A stretch of DNA of 64,000 bases from Actinomadura livida. Lineage in GTDB: Bacteria; Actinomycetota; Actinomycetes; Streptosporangiales; Streptosporangiaceae. The translations under genes and the position numbers were made by a program. Below are positions 17,659 through 25,826 of the stretch, piece by piece; positions within the stretch are counted from its first letter, which is position 1, and every line of letters begins with the position of its first letter. Location of the stretch: assembly GCF_014648675.1 (NCBI RefSeq), contig NZ_BMRO01000006.1, forward strand, positions 426,646 to 490,645, given 5' to 3'. Below the pieces are notes generated by a model that was not told the origin of the DNA, did not search any database, and worked only from the letters and a program-made list of their open reading frames with translations.

Positions 17659-19518
17659 ATGCAACGCGCAAGAATCCCCCGCCGCCTGTCCCTGCTCGCC
17701 GCGGGAGCCCTCGTCCTCGGCGGCCTGGCACCCGCCGCGGCCCTGCTCCCGGACGGCACCGCCAGCGCCGCGCCGTCCGCGCGGGCGGCGCTGAACGCAA
17801 GTGACGTCACCGCCAACCTCTGGGAATGGAACTGGCCCTCCGTCGCGGACGCCTGCACCGACCATCTCGGCCCCGCCGGGTACGGGGCCGTGCAGGTCGC
17901 GCCGCCCGCCGAGTCGGTCAGCCTCGCCGGCACCAATGAAGGCGCCCACCCGTGGTGGGAGGTGTACCAGCCCGTCTCCTACGGCCTGACGAGCAGGCTC
18001 GGCGACCGCGCCGGGTTCGCCGCCATGGTCAGCGCCTGCCACAACGCCGGCGTCCGCGTCTACGTCGACGCCGTCATCAACCACATGGCCGGCCACAACA
18101 ACACGGTGAACACCACCTACGGCGGCTCCACGTTCGACCCGACGGGGTTCACCTACCCGGCCGTCCCGTACGGGTACGGCGACTTCCACCACGCCGACGA
18201 CGGATACTGCAACGACGATGACGCGGGCATCGACGACTGGAACGACAAGTCGGAGGTGCAGAACTGCGAGCTGGTGTCGCTGTCGGACCTGGAGACGCAG
18301 TCCTCCTACGTCCGCGGGAAGATCGCCGGGTACCTCAACGACCTGATCGGGCTCGGCGTCGACGGGTTCCGGGTCGACGCCGCCAAGCACATCGACCAGG
18401 ACGACTTCGCCGCGATCAAGAACGCGCTCAACGACACCGCCGCCGAGGGCAAGCGGCCCTACATCGCCCAGGAGATCTTCCCTGGCGCGTCCAACCCGGA
18501 GCTGAGGGCGACCGCGTTCACCAGGAACGGCGACGTCCTCGGCTTCGCCTACGCGATGGGCCTGAAGGCGCAGTTCCAGAACGGCACGCTGGCGAACCTG
18601 TCGGGCATCCCGTCCTGGTCGCTGGACGCCGACGGCTCCCAGACCTACGCCATGGTCACCAACCACGACACCGAGCGCGACGGCTCCACGCTCAGCTACA
18701 AGAACGGCGGCGACTACACCCTCGCCAACTACTTCATGCTCGCCTACCCGTACGGCAAGCCGGCGGTCTACGACGGGTTCACCTGGTCGTCCAAGGGGCA
18801 GTCGCCGCCCGCCGACTCGCGCGGCTTCGTCACCGGCGCGGACTGCTCGGCCGGGTGGCAGTGCATCACCCGCTCCACCGGGATGAAGGGCATGGTCGGC
18901 TGGCGCAACGCGACCGCGTCCGCCCCGGCGGTGTCGAACTTCACCGCGACGGCCGGCGACGTCATCGGCTTCAGCCGCGGGTCGCGCGGCTGGATCGGCC
19001 TCAACGACTCGTCCGGCCCGTCCACCGCGGCCTACCGGACCGGGCTCGCGGACGGCGTCTACTGCGACGTCGTCACCGGCGGCACCGGGTCCGGCGGGTG
19101 CGCGGGAACGGCCGTCACCGTGTCCGGCGGCACCGCGACCGTGACGATCCCCGCGGGCGGCGCCGTCGCCATCCACGCGGACGCGAGGTCCGGCGGATCG
19201 CCGACGTCCCAGCCCACCTCCCCGCCCGAGACCGTCACCGACACGTTCAACGTGCACGCCACCACGACCTGGGGCACGAGCGTCCACGTCGTCGGCGACA
19301 TCCCCGCCCTCGGCTCCTGGGACCCGGCCAAGGCCGTCAGGCTCTCCCCGGCGAACTACCCGGCCTGGAGCGGGCGGGTGACGCTGCCCGCCGGCACGAG
19401 GATCGAGTACAAGTACCTCAAGAAGACCGACGCGGGCGCCGTGACCTGGGAGGACGGGGCCAACCGCAGCTACACCACCGGGACGGCCTCCCATACGGCG
19501 AACGACACCTGGCGGTAG
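17659..19518 (+). CDS. Secreted alpha-amylase with CBM20
   Basis: This 619-residue GH13 alpha-amylase splits alpha-1,4 bonds in starch outside the cell. Order: signal peptide (about 1-38, cleavage near TASA), catalytic barrel starting LWEWNWPSVADACTDHLGP, conserved region I YVDAVINHM, region II GFRVDAAKH with the aspartate nucleophile, region III IAQEIF with the acid/base glutamate, region IV NHDTE, the domain C beta-sheet, a Ser/Pro/Thr linker (about 512-525), and a C-terminal starch-binding CBM20 (FNVHATTTWGTSVHVVGDIP, YKYLKK). ATG 17659 follows CAGGAG. It is probably induced by maltose or starch through the operator upstream. Confidence 0.95.
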   Translation: MQRARIPRRLSLLAAGALVLGGLAPAAALLPDGTASAAPSARAALNASDVTANLWEWNWPSVADACTDHLGPAGYGAVQVAPPAESVSLAGTNEGAHPWWEVYQPVSYGLTSRLGDRAGFAAMVSACHNAGVRVYVDAVINHMAGHNNTVNTTYGGSTFDPTGFTYPAVPYGYGDFHHADDGYCNDDDAGIDDWNDKSEVQNCELVSLSDLETQSSYVRGKIAGYLNDLIGLGVDGFRVDAAKHIDQDDFAAIKNALNDTAAEGKRPYIAQEIFPGASNPELRATAFTRNGDVLGFAYAMGLKAQFQNGTLANLSGIPSWSLDADGSQTYAMVTNHDTERDGSTLSYKNGGDYTLANYFMLAYPYGKPAVYDGFTWSSKGQSPPADSRGFVTGADCSAGWQCITRSTGMKGMVGWRNATASAPAVSNFTATAGDVIGFSRGSRGWIGLNDSSGPSTAAYRTGLADGVYCDVVTGGTGSGGCAGTAVTVSGGTATVTIPAGGAVAIHADARSGGSPTSQPTSPPETVTDTFNVHATTTWGTSVHVVGDIPALGSWDPAKAVRLSPANYPAWSGRVTLPAGTRIEYKYLKKTDAGAVTWEDGANRSYTTGTASHTANDTWR

Positions 19519-19555
19519 CCCCCTGGAGCAGGCACCGTCCCCCGCCGGTGCCGCG

Positions 19556-19590
19556 GGGCCGGCCTCCACGCGCCGCGCGGAGGCCGGCCC
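19556..19590. terminator. Bidirectional hairpin terminator
   Basis: Perfect 12-bp arms GGGCCGGCCTCC (19556-19567) and GGAGGCCGGCCC (19579-19590) flank an 11-nt loop that can pair further. It sits between the convergent amylase and DoxX genes. Confidence 0.7.
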
Positions 19591-19618
19591 TCGCCATGCC
19601 GCTCCCCCGTGTCCCGGG

Positions 19619-20158
19619 CTACTCTCCGGTCTCCCCGGCGGGCCGGCGGCCGGGACGCCAGAAGACGGCCAGCAGTAGGGCCGAGCCGAGGCCGCCGGCG
19701 AGGGCGGTGATCGCGAGGCCCGTCCAGCCGGACAGGTCGTCGGATATGCCCAGCGCCCGGTCGAGGGAGGCGCCGCCGCCGCCCAGCGCCCCCAGCGCGC
19801 ACGCCACCAAGATGATCATCAGGACGTACTCGTAGCCCTGCCCGGGCCGGAAGATGAAGAAGCCGTTGCGCAGGTGGGCGGTGATGAGCGCGACGGCCAT
19901 CGTGCCGACCGCGCCCGCGGCGGCCAGCGGGGTGAGCAGGCCGAGCAGCAGCAGGAGGCCCGCGCCGAGCTCGGTGCCGGTCGCCATCAGCGCGTGCAGC
20001 CTGCCCGGCCGCAGCCCCATCGACTCGAACCAGCCCGCGGTGCCCTCGATCTTCCCGCCGCCGAACGCGTGGTTCCAGCCGTGCGCGATCAGGGTGCCGC
20101 CGACCGAGATCCGCAGGACGAGGGACGCGATGTCGATGCCCGCCGCCTCAACAGCCAT
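19619..20158 (-). CDS. DoxX family membrane protein
   Basis: This 179-residue DoxX-like protein has four predicted membrane helices: SLVLRISVGGTLIAHG, MATGTELGAGLLLLLGLLTP, VGTMAVALITAHLRNGFF and a C-terminal helix. Characteristic motifs are IAHGWNHAFGGGK and FRPGQGYEYVL. DoxX proteins are linked to thiosulfate/quinone oxidation or redox homeostasis, but the role is not settled. ATG 20158 follows AAGGAG. It is divergent from the hemerythrin-like gene, and a Crp-like half-palindrome lies in the shared 240-bp gap. Confidence 0.85.
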   Translation of the reverse strand: MAVEAAGIDIASLVLRISVGGTLIAHGWNHAFGGGKIEGTAGWFESMGLRPGRLHALMATGTELGAGLLLLLGLLTPLAAAGAVGTMAVALITAHLRNGFFIFRPGQGYEYVLMIILVACALGALGGGGASLDRALGISDDLSGWTGLAITALAGGLGSALLLAVFWRPGRRPAGETGE

Positions 20159-20303
20159 CCACGGCTCCTTCCCTCGTGTTCCCACGTGTTCCCGCATGCG
20201 CCCTGCCGGGCGTTACGTCCCGACAAGGTACCGGCAGGCGGCGCGCCGCCGTCCGGCGGGCCCGGCGAATACTTCGCCGCGGCGTGGGGCACATCACAAG
20301 GGG

Positions 20304-20319
20304 TGTGTCCCGGATCACG
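20304..20319. promoter_or_regulatory. Possible Crp/Fnr-like site
   Basis: GTG-N8-CAC (20305-20307 and 20316-20318) in a TGTGT-N6-TCACG context resembles the Crp-type consensus TGTGA-N6-TCACA with two outer mismatches. It sits 80 bp before the hemerythrin-like gene. A Crp/Fnr regulator is encoded 4 kb away. Confidence 0.4.
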
Positions 20320-20398
20320 TCACAATCGGGGATGCTCGGACCATCTTCTCTTCGGGTGCCCCGCGCGGGCGGCACCGGAGGAGAGCTTGGGAGGCGCC

Positions 20399-21040
20399 AT
20401 GGGCTGCGAACCCAGACGGTTCGACCTGACGATGCTGCACGCCGCCTACGACGCGTTCCGCCGCGACACCGCGCGGACGGCCGCCGCGGCCGGCGCGGAC
20501 GCCGTGCCGATGGACGCGGCCACGGCGAGCACATGGTCCCTGTTCACCTTCCACTGGCACGTCCAGGACCGCGCCGAGAAGAGCGCCCTCTGGACGGTGA
20601 TGTACGCCAAGGACGCCGACGCGCCGGGGCGGCTCGGGGCCGTGCTCGACGAGATGGCGCTGCGGGCGGTGAAGGTCGTCCCGCTGATCGACGCGGTGGA
20701 CGCGGCGGTGGAGCAGCGCGACCGCCTCATGTTCGCCCGCTACGCGCCGGAGCTGCACGCGTCCGTGAACGCGCTGCTCGACTACAAGGAGTCGGACGTA
20801 CTCCCCCTGATCCCCGGCACCCTCACCGCCTTCGAATGGGGCACGTTCGACGTCGAGTTCCGCCGCGAGATCGGCATGCGGGGGCTCGGGGTCTTCCTGC
20901 CCTGGCTGCTGGACGGCGCCCCGGAGCCGACGCGCCGCGCCGTCCTGCACCTGCTGCCGCCGCCGATCCGGCTCTTCTACCGGACGAGCTGGCGGCCCCG
21001 CTACCGGCGCCGCTTCGGCGCCGCCGTGCCCGCCTGCTGA
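20399..21040 (+). CDS. Hemerythrin-like domain protein
   Basis: This 213-residue helical protein has a hemerythrin/HHE-like pattern: LHAAYDAFRRD, then FHWHVQDRAEKSALW, then YAPELHASVNALL and YKESDVLPLI. These place His and Glu residues where an iron site would form. It has no signal peptide or clear membrane helix; the C-terminus is basic. Such proteins in actinobacteria bind oxygen or nitric oxide or serve redox sensing. ATG 20399 follows GGGAGGCGCC. With DoxX, an orphan cytochrome b and a Crp/Fnr factor nearby, a role in respiratory stress is likely but unproven. Confidence 0.65.
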   Translation: MGCEPRRFDLTMLHAAYDAFRRDTARTAAAAGADAVPMDAATASTWSLFTFHWHVQDRAEKSALWTVMYAKDADAPGRLGAVLDEMALRAVKVVPLIDAVDAAVEQRDRLMFARYAPELHASVNALLDYKESDVLPLIPGTLTAFEWGTFDVEFRREIGMRGLGVFLPWLLDGAPEPTRRAVLHLLPPPIRLFYRTSWRPRYRRRFGAAVPAC

Positions 21041-21097
21041 GGCCGCCCCGCCCATCCCGACCCGCCCGGACCCGTCCCGGCAAATCGCGGCAAATCG

Positions 21098-21113
21098 TGT
21101 GATCGGCGCCACA
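21098..21113. promoter_or_regulatory. Crp-like operator upstream of qcrB
   Basis: TGTGA-TCGGCG-CCACA differs from the TGTGA-N6-TCACA Crp consensus at one base. It lies 93 bp before the qcrB start, just after a direct repeat of CGGCAAATCG (21079-21088 and 21089-21098). A Crp/Fnr regulator is encoded 2.4 kb downstream. Confidence 0.55.
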
Positions 21114-21206
21114 TCCCGCGATGTCACATTCGCCGCGCCGGATCAGTCGTATGCACAGAGCGCGGCAAGCGCGTGGACGAGGCTGTGCGACGAGAGGACG
21201 TTGACG

Positions 21207-22922
21207 ATGGCGGGGATTCGGACGGCCGGCGGCGGGCCGGGCGGGCCCAGGCCGCCGAAGGCCGTCGAGGGGACGGCGCAGGCCCTCGACGAGCGGTTCG
21301 GGACGACCGGGTTCGCCCGCAGGTCCCTGCGCAAGGCGTTCCCGGACCAGTGGAGCTTCCTGGTCGGCGAGATCGCGATGTACTCCTTCGTGGTCGTCCT
21401 GCTGACCGGCCTGTTCCTCACCTTCTTCTTCAAGCCGAGCATGCAGGAGGTGATCTACGACGGCTCCTACACCCAGCTGCAGGGCGTGGCGATGAGCGAG
21501 GCGTACGCCTCCACCCTCGACATCAGCTTCGACGTGCGCGGCGGGCTGCTCGTCCGGCAGATCCACCACTGGTCGACGCTCATCTTCATGGCGTCGATCC
21601 TCGTGCACCTGCTGCGCAACTTCTTCAGCGGCGCCTACCGCAAGCCCCGGGAGCTCAACTGGCTCATCGGGATCCTCATGTTCATGCTCGTCATGCTGAA
21701 CGGCCTGTTCGGCTACTCCCTGCCGGACGACCTGCTGTCGGGCACCGGGCTGCGGATCCTGGAGGGCGTCCTCGCGTCGCTGCCCCTGATCGGCTCCTAC
21801 GCGGTGATGTTCCTGTTCGGCGGGGAGTACCCCGGCACCGCGATCATCCCGCGGCTGTACGTGATCCACATCCTGCTCATCCCGGGGCTCCTCGCGGCGC
21901 TGATCCCGCTGCACGCGATCGTGCTGACGTGGCGGCAGACCCACACGCAGTTCCCCGGCAAGGGCAGCACCAACCGGACCGTCCGGGGCTACCCGTTCTT
22001 CCCGGTGTTCATCGCCAAGACCACGGCGATGTTCCTGTGGGTGCTCGGCGTCACCGTGCTGCTCGCGGCGCTCTTCCAGATCAACCCGGTCTGGCTGTAC
22101 GGCCCGTACGACCCGGGCGCGATCAGCTCCGGGTCCCAGCCCGACTGGTACATGGGCTGGCTGGAGGGCTCGCTGCGCATCATGCCCGCGTGGGAGATCA
22201 CCGCGTGGGGGCACACGGTCCCGATGAGCGTGCTCGTCCCGGCGCTGGTCGTGCCCGGCCTGCTGTTCACGGGCCTCGCCGTCTACCCGTTCGTCGAACG
22301 CTGGGTCACCGGCGACCACCAGATCCACCACCTGCTGGACCGCCCCCGGGACGTCCCCGCGCGCACCGCCATCGGCGTCGCCGGCATCGTGTTCTTCGGG
22401 ACGCTCTGGCTCGCGGGCGCCAACGACGTCATCGCCGAGCGGTTCCACATCTCGCTGTTCGCGACGACCTGGTTCTTCCGCGGGCTGATCATCCTCGGGC
22501 CGGTCGTCGGCTACGTCGTCGCCTACCGCATCTGCCTCGGCCTGCAGCGCCGCGACCTCGGCCTCGTCCAGCACGGCCTGGAGACCGGCATCATCCGCCG
22601 GGCCCCGGACGGCGGGTACAGCGAGGTCGAGCGGCCCCTCTCCGACGAGGCGATCGCCCCGATCACCGATCCGCGCCCGGCGCCCGCCGCCGTCCTGGAG
22701 GTCCCGCGGCCGATCGACGGCGTCGAGAGCCCGCGCGCCCGGCGGGTCGCGACCCGGGTGCGCGCCGCCCTCAACCGCCGGTACCGGACGGACCTCGCGG
22801 TCGTCCCGGAACGGCACCCGGACGCGGAGCACGGGAACGGCGAGCACGGCGACGGGGAGCACGGGGGCAAGGCCCTCGACAGCGGCAACGGGTCGGTCAG
22901 CGTCCGAAAAGGTGGTGGATGA
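21207..22922 (+). CDS. qcrB: Cytochrome b subunit of the bc1 complex (orphan copy)
   Basis: This 571-residue actinobacterial-type cytochrome b carries menaquinol oxidation and two b haems. Visible are ALDERFGTTGFARRSLRKAF at the N-terminus, haem-ligand histidines in RQIHHWSTLIFMASILVH and in YVIHILLIPGLLAALIPLHA, and the Qo-site motif PDWY in SQPDWYMGWLEG. The hydrophilic tail (about 455-571) includes a short run of HGNGEHGDGEHG repeats. ATG 21207 follows GAGAGGACG. QcrA and QcrC are not adjacent, unlike the usual qcrCAB operon, so this is probably a second copy. The 3' end overlaps the convergent TetR gene by 26 bp. Confidence 0.9.
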   Translation: MAGIRTAGGGPGGPRPPKAVEGTAQALDERFGTTGFARRSLRKAFPDQWSFLVGEIAMYSFVVVLLTGLFLTFFFKPSMQEVIYDGSYTQLQGVAMSEAYASTLDISFDVRGGLLVRQIHHWSTLIFMASILVHLLRNFFSGAYRKPRELNWLIGILMFMLVMLNGLFGYSLPDDLLSGTGLRILEGVLASLPLIGSYAVMFLFGGEYPGTAIIPRLYVIHILLIPGLLAALIPLHAIVLTWRQTHTQFPGKGSTNRTVRGYPFFPVFIAKTTAMFLWVLGVTVLLAALFQINPVWLYGPYDPGAISSGSQPDWYMGWLEGSLRIMPAWEITAWGHTVPMSVLVPALVVPGLLFTGLAVYPFVERWVTGDHQIHHLLDRPRDVPARTAIGVAGIVFFGTLWLAGANDVIAERFHISLFATTWFFRGLIILGPVVGYVVAYRICLGLQRRDLGLVQHGLETGIIRRAPDGGYSEVERPLSDEAIAPITDPRPAPAAVLEVPRPIDGVESPRARRVATRVRAALNRRYRTDLAVVPERHPDAEHGNGEHGDGEHGGKALDSGNGSVSVRKGGG

Positions 22923-23442
22923 CGGGACGGGCGGCGGCCACGGGATCGTCGCCGAGGTCGGCGGGCAGGGCTCCGCTCAGCCAGAGATGGGCGAAGCCGT
23001 GCACGATCGACCAGGCGGCGATCGAGGCCGTCCGGCCGCCCTCCCCGGCGCCGCGGACGCCCTCGGTCAGGACCCGGCTCGCGCGGCCCCGGCCGGCGCG
23101 GACCTCCGGGTCGTCCGGCCGGTACAGCTCGGGCCGGAAGATCACCTCGAAGTAGGGCCGGTGCTCGACGGCGAACCGGACGTAGGCGAGGCCCAGCTCG
23201 TCCAGTTCGCTCCCCGCGGCCTCCAGGGAGTCGGCGAACCGGGCGTAGCCCGCGGCCGCGACGGCCGTCAGCACCCCCGCCCGGTCGCCGAAGTGGTGCG
23301 CGGGCGCGGCGTGCGAGACGCCGGCGCGGCGCGCCAGCTCGCGCAGGCTCCAGGCGGCCGGGCCCGACTCGGAGATCGCCTCGACGGCCGCCTCGATGAT
23401 GGTCCGCCGCAGGTCGCCGTGGTGGTAGCTGCCGCCGCTCAT
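22897..23442 (-). CDS. TetR family transcriptional regulator
   Basis: This 181-residue TetR repressor has its HTH in the first 60 residues (YHHGDLRRTIIEAAVEAISE, then AGVSHAAPAHHFGDRAGV) and a WHG-like C-terminal domain (FRPELYRPDDPEV, SIVHGFAHLWLSGALP). The start is ATG 23442. A TATGAT -10 element ends 6 bp before it, so the mRNA is probably leaderless. A palindrome overlaps this promoter, consistent with autorepression. Its target beyond itself is not clear; it is convergent with qcrB. Confidence 0.88.
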   Translation of the reverse strand: MSGGSYHHGDLRRTIIEAAVEAISESGPAAWSLRELARRAGVSHAAPAHHFGDRAGVLTAVAAAGYARFADSLEAAGSELDELGLAYVRFAVEHRPYFEVIFRPELYRPDDPEVRAGRGRASRVLTEGVRGAGEGGRTASIAAWSIVHGFAHLWLSGALPADLGDDPVAAARPVIHHLFGR

Positions 23443-23448
23443 GGCCGC

Positions 23449-23470
23449 ATCATATCTTGCCATTGACAAG
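23449..23470 (-). promoter_or_regulatory. TetR promoter and operator
   Basis: On the minus strand TATGAT (23454-23449) is a near-consensus -10 hexamer followed by 6 nt and the ATG. Immediately upstream the inverted repeat CTTG-N7-CAAG (23456-23470) could be the regulator's own operator. Confidence 0.5.
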
Positions 23471-23496
23471 TTCCGTGCGCGGACCCGGTGCGGCGG

Positions 23497-24201
23497 CTAG
23501 TCGTTCTCCTTGGCGAACTCGCGCAGCCCCGGCAGGTTCACCACGGTGATCTTGCGCCAGCCGGTGCGGATCAGGCCCTCCCGGCGCAGGCCGTGCATGG
23601 CCCGCGCGACCGTCTCGCGGGACGCGTCCATCCAGCTGCCCAGCTCCTCCTGCGACAGCGGCGGGCCGATCTCGATCGAGCCGTCCGGCGCGGGCGGCGC
23701 GTGCTGGACGGACCGTTCGGCGAGCTCGGCCAGGAGCATCGCGAGGCGCCGGGTGCCCCGGCTGGTCACGTGCGCCCGCAGCCGCCGGTCCGAGTCGTCG
23801 AGGCGCTTGACGAAGGTGCCCGTCACGAGCATCCACACGTCCGGGTGCTCGTCCAGGAAGCCGGTGAAGCGCGCCGCGGGCACCACCAGCGCGCGGATCG
23901 GCGACAGCGCGGTCACCGTCGCGGTGCGGGGCCGGCCGCCGAGCACCGCGCTCTCGGCCAGCAGGTCGCCGGGCCCCCGCACGGCGAGGACCACGTCGTG
24001 GCCGTTCTCGGTCGCCGACGTCACCTTCGCCCAGCCCCGCTCGATGATGATCACGTGGTCGGACTCGTCGCCCTGGTACACCAGGGGACTCTTCACCGGG
24101 TACTGCCTCGGACGCCCGGCGGCGCGCAGCGCGGACTGCTGCGCGGAGTCGAGCGCCGCCCAGAATTCCGGGCGCTGAGGGGTCGCCGCGTACGGTGCCA
24201 C
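23497..24201 (-). CDS. Crp/Fnr family transcriptional regulator
   Basis: This 234-residue regulator has a cyclic-nucleotide-binding-like beta barrel (about 30-140: YQGDESDHVIIIERGWAKV, VLAVRGPGDLLAESAVLGG, and ARFTGFLDEHPDVW) and a C-terminal winged helix (LSQEELGSWMDASRETVARA, then LRREGLIRTGWRKITV). The barrel has GDLLAESAVLGGRPRTATVTA in the phosphate-binding position. It has no N-terminal cysteine cluster, so it is Crp-like rather than an iron-sulfur Fnr. The start is GTG 24201 after AGGAG. It may act on the Crp-like sites ahead of qcrB and the hemerythrin-like gene. Confidence 0.88.
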   Translation of the reverse strand: MAPYAATPQRPEFWAALDSAQQSALRAAGRPRQYPVKSPLVYQGDESDHVIIIERGWAKVTSATENGHDVVLAVRGPGDLLAESAVLGGRPRTATVTALSPIRALVVPAARFTGFLDEHPDVWMLVTGTFVKRLDDSDRRLRAHVTSRGTRRLAMLLAELAERSVQHAPPAPDGSIEIGPPLSQEELGSWMDASRETVARAMHGLRREGLIRTGWRKITVVNLPGLREFAKEND

Positions 24202-24287
24202 CAGCCTTCTCCTCGGGACCCGAAGTAAACGGCCTCGCCTGAATCTCTGACATGCCCAGAGTCACCCGGACGGTAAACCGGAAGCCG

Positions 24288-24929
24288 TCACTTGGGCACG
24301 GCGACCAGCCGGACGGCGAGCCCGGTGAAGACCGTGCCGCTGAAGATGTTCAGGCCGCGCGCCACCCGCCGGCTGCGGCGCAGGAGGTCGGCGAGCCGCC
24401 CGGCCAGCAGCCCGACCCCGGAGTCGACGGCGAGGCCGATCAGCACGAGCGTGATCCCGAGGACGAGGAACTGCATCATCGGGTGGCCCAGGGACGGGTT
24501 CACGAACTGCGGCAGGAACGCGATGTTGAACAGGATCACCTTCGGGTTGAGCAGGTTCGTCACGACGCCCTGCCAGTACGCGCGCCGCCGCTGGGCGTGC
24601 TGCTTCTCCGGCCCGGCGCCGTCCGGCTCCCCCACGGGATCGCCGCGGTCCCGGAACGCCTTCACCGCGAGGTACAGCAGGTAGGCGGCACCGGCCCAGC
24701 GCAGCACGTGGTACAGCGTGGGCAGTGCGGTGAAGAGGGCGGAGAGCCCGAGCATCGCGGCGACGGCGTGCGTGAGGGCGCCGGTCCCCACGCCCGCGGC
24801 GGCCAGCACCCCCGCGACGGGGCCGCCGCGGCCGCCCATGGCGACCACGAACATCATGTCGGGCCCCGGCGTGAGGCAGAGGGCGAGCGCCGCGACGACG
24901 AACGCCGCGTACAGGGATGTGTCCACCAT
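24288..24929 (-). CDS. LysE family amino-acid exporter
   Basis: This 213-residue LysE/RhtB transporter has five to six membrane helices. Family motifs: ALCLTPGPDMMFVVAMGGRG near the N-terminus, GVGTGALTHAVAAMLGLSAL, WAGAAYLLYLAVKAFRDRG and NLLNPKVILFNIAFLPQFV. It exports amino acids or related small molecules. ATG 24929 is preferred because an upstream alternative adds a hydrophilic stretch before helix 1. It lies upstream of and in the same direction as crp, with 86 bp between the two genes. Confidence 0.9.
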   Translation of the reverse strand: MVDTSLYAAFVVAALALCLTPGPDMMFVVAMGGRGGPVAGVLAAAGVGTGALTHAVAAMLGLSALFTALPTLYHVLRWAGAAYLLYLAVKAFRDRGDPVGEPDGAGPEKQHAQRRRAYWQGVVTNLLNPKVILFNIAFLPQFVNPSLGHPMMQFLVLGITLVLIGLAVDSGVGLLAGRLADLLRRSRRVARGLNIFSGTVFTGLAVRLVAVPK

Positions 24930-24992
24930 GGTGAAATCATCCGGCAGCGAGCCGTCCCGGCGCGACCCCAATATCCGGCCGCCCCCGCGCGG

Positions 24993-25781
24993 TCAGGCGC
25001 CCCGCGGCGGGCCGGCCTCGATCGTGAGGGCCTCGTGGTCGAAGCACAGGTGGCCGGCGACCTTGAGGGCGTTCTCCAGGGGCTCCTTGTAGGACCAGGC
25101 CGCGTCCTCCGCTCCCTCCAACGACCAGTAGGTCGCCTCGCCCTTGTACGGGCACACCGTCCGCTTGCCGCTCTCGCCGAGGAGGTCGGTGCGGACGTCG
25201 GCGGCCGGGATGTAGAGGCGGTTGGGCAGCCCGGTCTCCGACAGCACCTTCGGCCGCTCGGTCTCGGCGATGACCTCCCCGTCCAGCAGCACCCGGACGT
25301 GCCGGGACGAGTCGCGGGCGTCGACGCGGTGGAAGGGGTCGCGCAGATGGCCGCGGACCTCCTCGTCCTCGTCGTACCAGGCGTCCATCCGGCGCCAGTA
25401 GAACGCCAGGAACCCGCGCAGCCACGCCGTCTCGGGCTTCGGCTCCGGGTACGCCCACACCGCGTTCTCCGACACCCGGTCCCCGGCGCGGACCGTCCAG
25501 TACGAGGCGTCGCCCTTGAACGGGCAGTGCGTGGTGTGGTCGGTCTTCTCCAGCAGATCGGTCCGGACGTCCTCTTCAGGCACGTACAGGACGGGAAGCA
25601 GCCCGGTCTCGTGCAGGAGCTGGCCCCGCTCGGTGTCGAGGACGGTCTCCCCGCCGAACCGGGCGCGGACCCGCCGGGGGAAGTCGTGCATGAAGAGCCG
25701 GTGCTCCGGCCCGTCGATGCTGAAGTTGACCTCGTCTCCCGGCGAGCCGGCGAGCGGCCCCGGCCGCATGGTCAGTGACAT
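24993..25781 (-). CDS. Duplicated DUF427 domain protein
   Basis: This 262-residue protein carries two DUF427 (nucleotidyltransferase-like, small beta) domains. The first covers about 20-115 (VLYVPEEDVRTDLLEKTDHT, THCPFKGDASYW) and the second about 160-250 (NRLYIPAADVRTDLLGES, VCPYKGEATYWS). The internal repeat CPxKGxAxYW marks the duplication. Its function is unknown, and such proteins are widespread in actinobacteria. It is followed by lysE on the same strand with 63 bp between. Confidence 0.85.
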   Translation of the reverse strand: MSLTMRPGPLAGSPGDEVNFSIDGPEHRLFMHDFPRRVRARFGGETVLDTERGQLLHETGLLPVLYVPEEDVRTDLLEKTDHTTHCPFKGDASYWTVRAGDRVSENAVWAYPEPKPETAWLRGFLAFYWRRMDAWYDEDEEVRGHLRDPFHRVDARDSSRHVRVLLDGEVIAETERPKVLSETGLPNRLYIPAADVRTDLLGESGKRTVCPYKGEATYWSLEGAEDAAWSYKEPLENALKVAGHLCFDHEALTIEAGPPRGA

Positions 25782-25826
25782 ACCGTGTCTCCTAACGCCG
25801 TGTTCCCTGTGCCCCCGCCCGGTCGC

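Noticed and set aside
21173..23155. 660-codon ORF over qcrB
   Set aside because: Arg/Pro-rich shadow of the cytochrome b gene.
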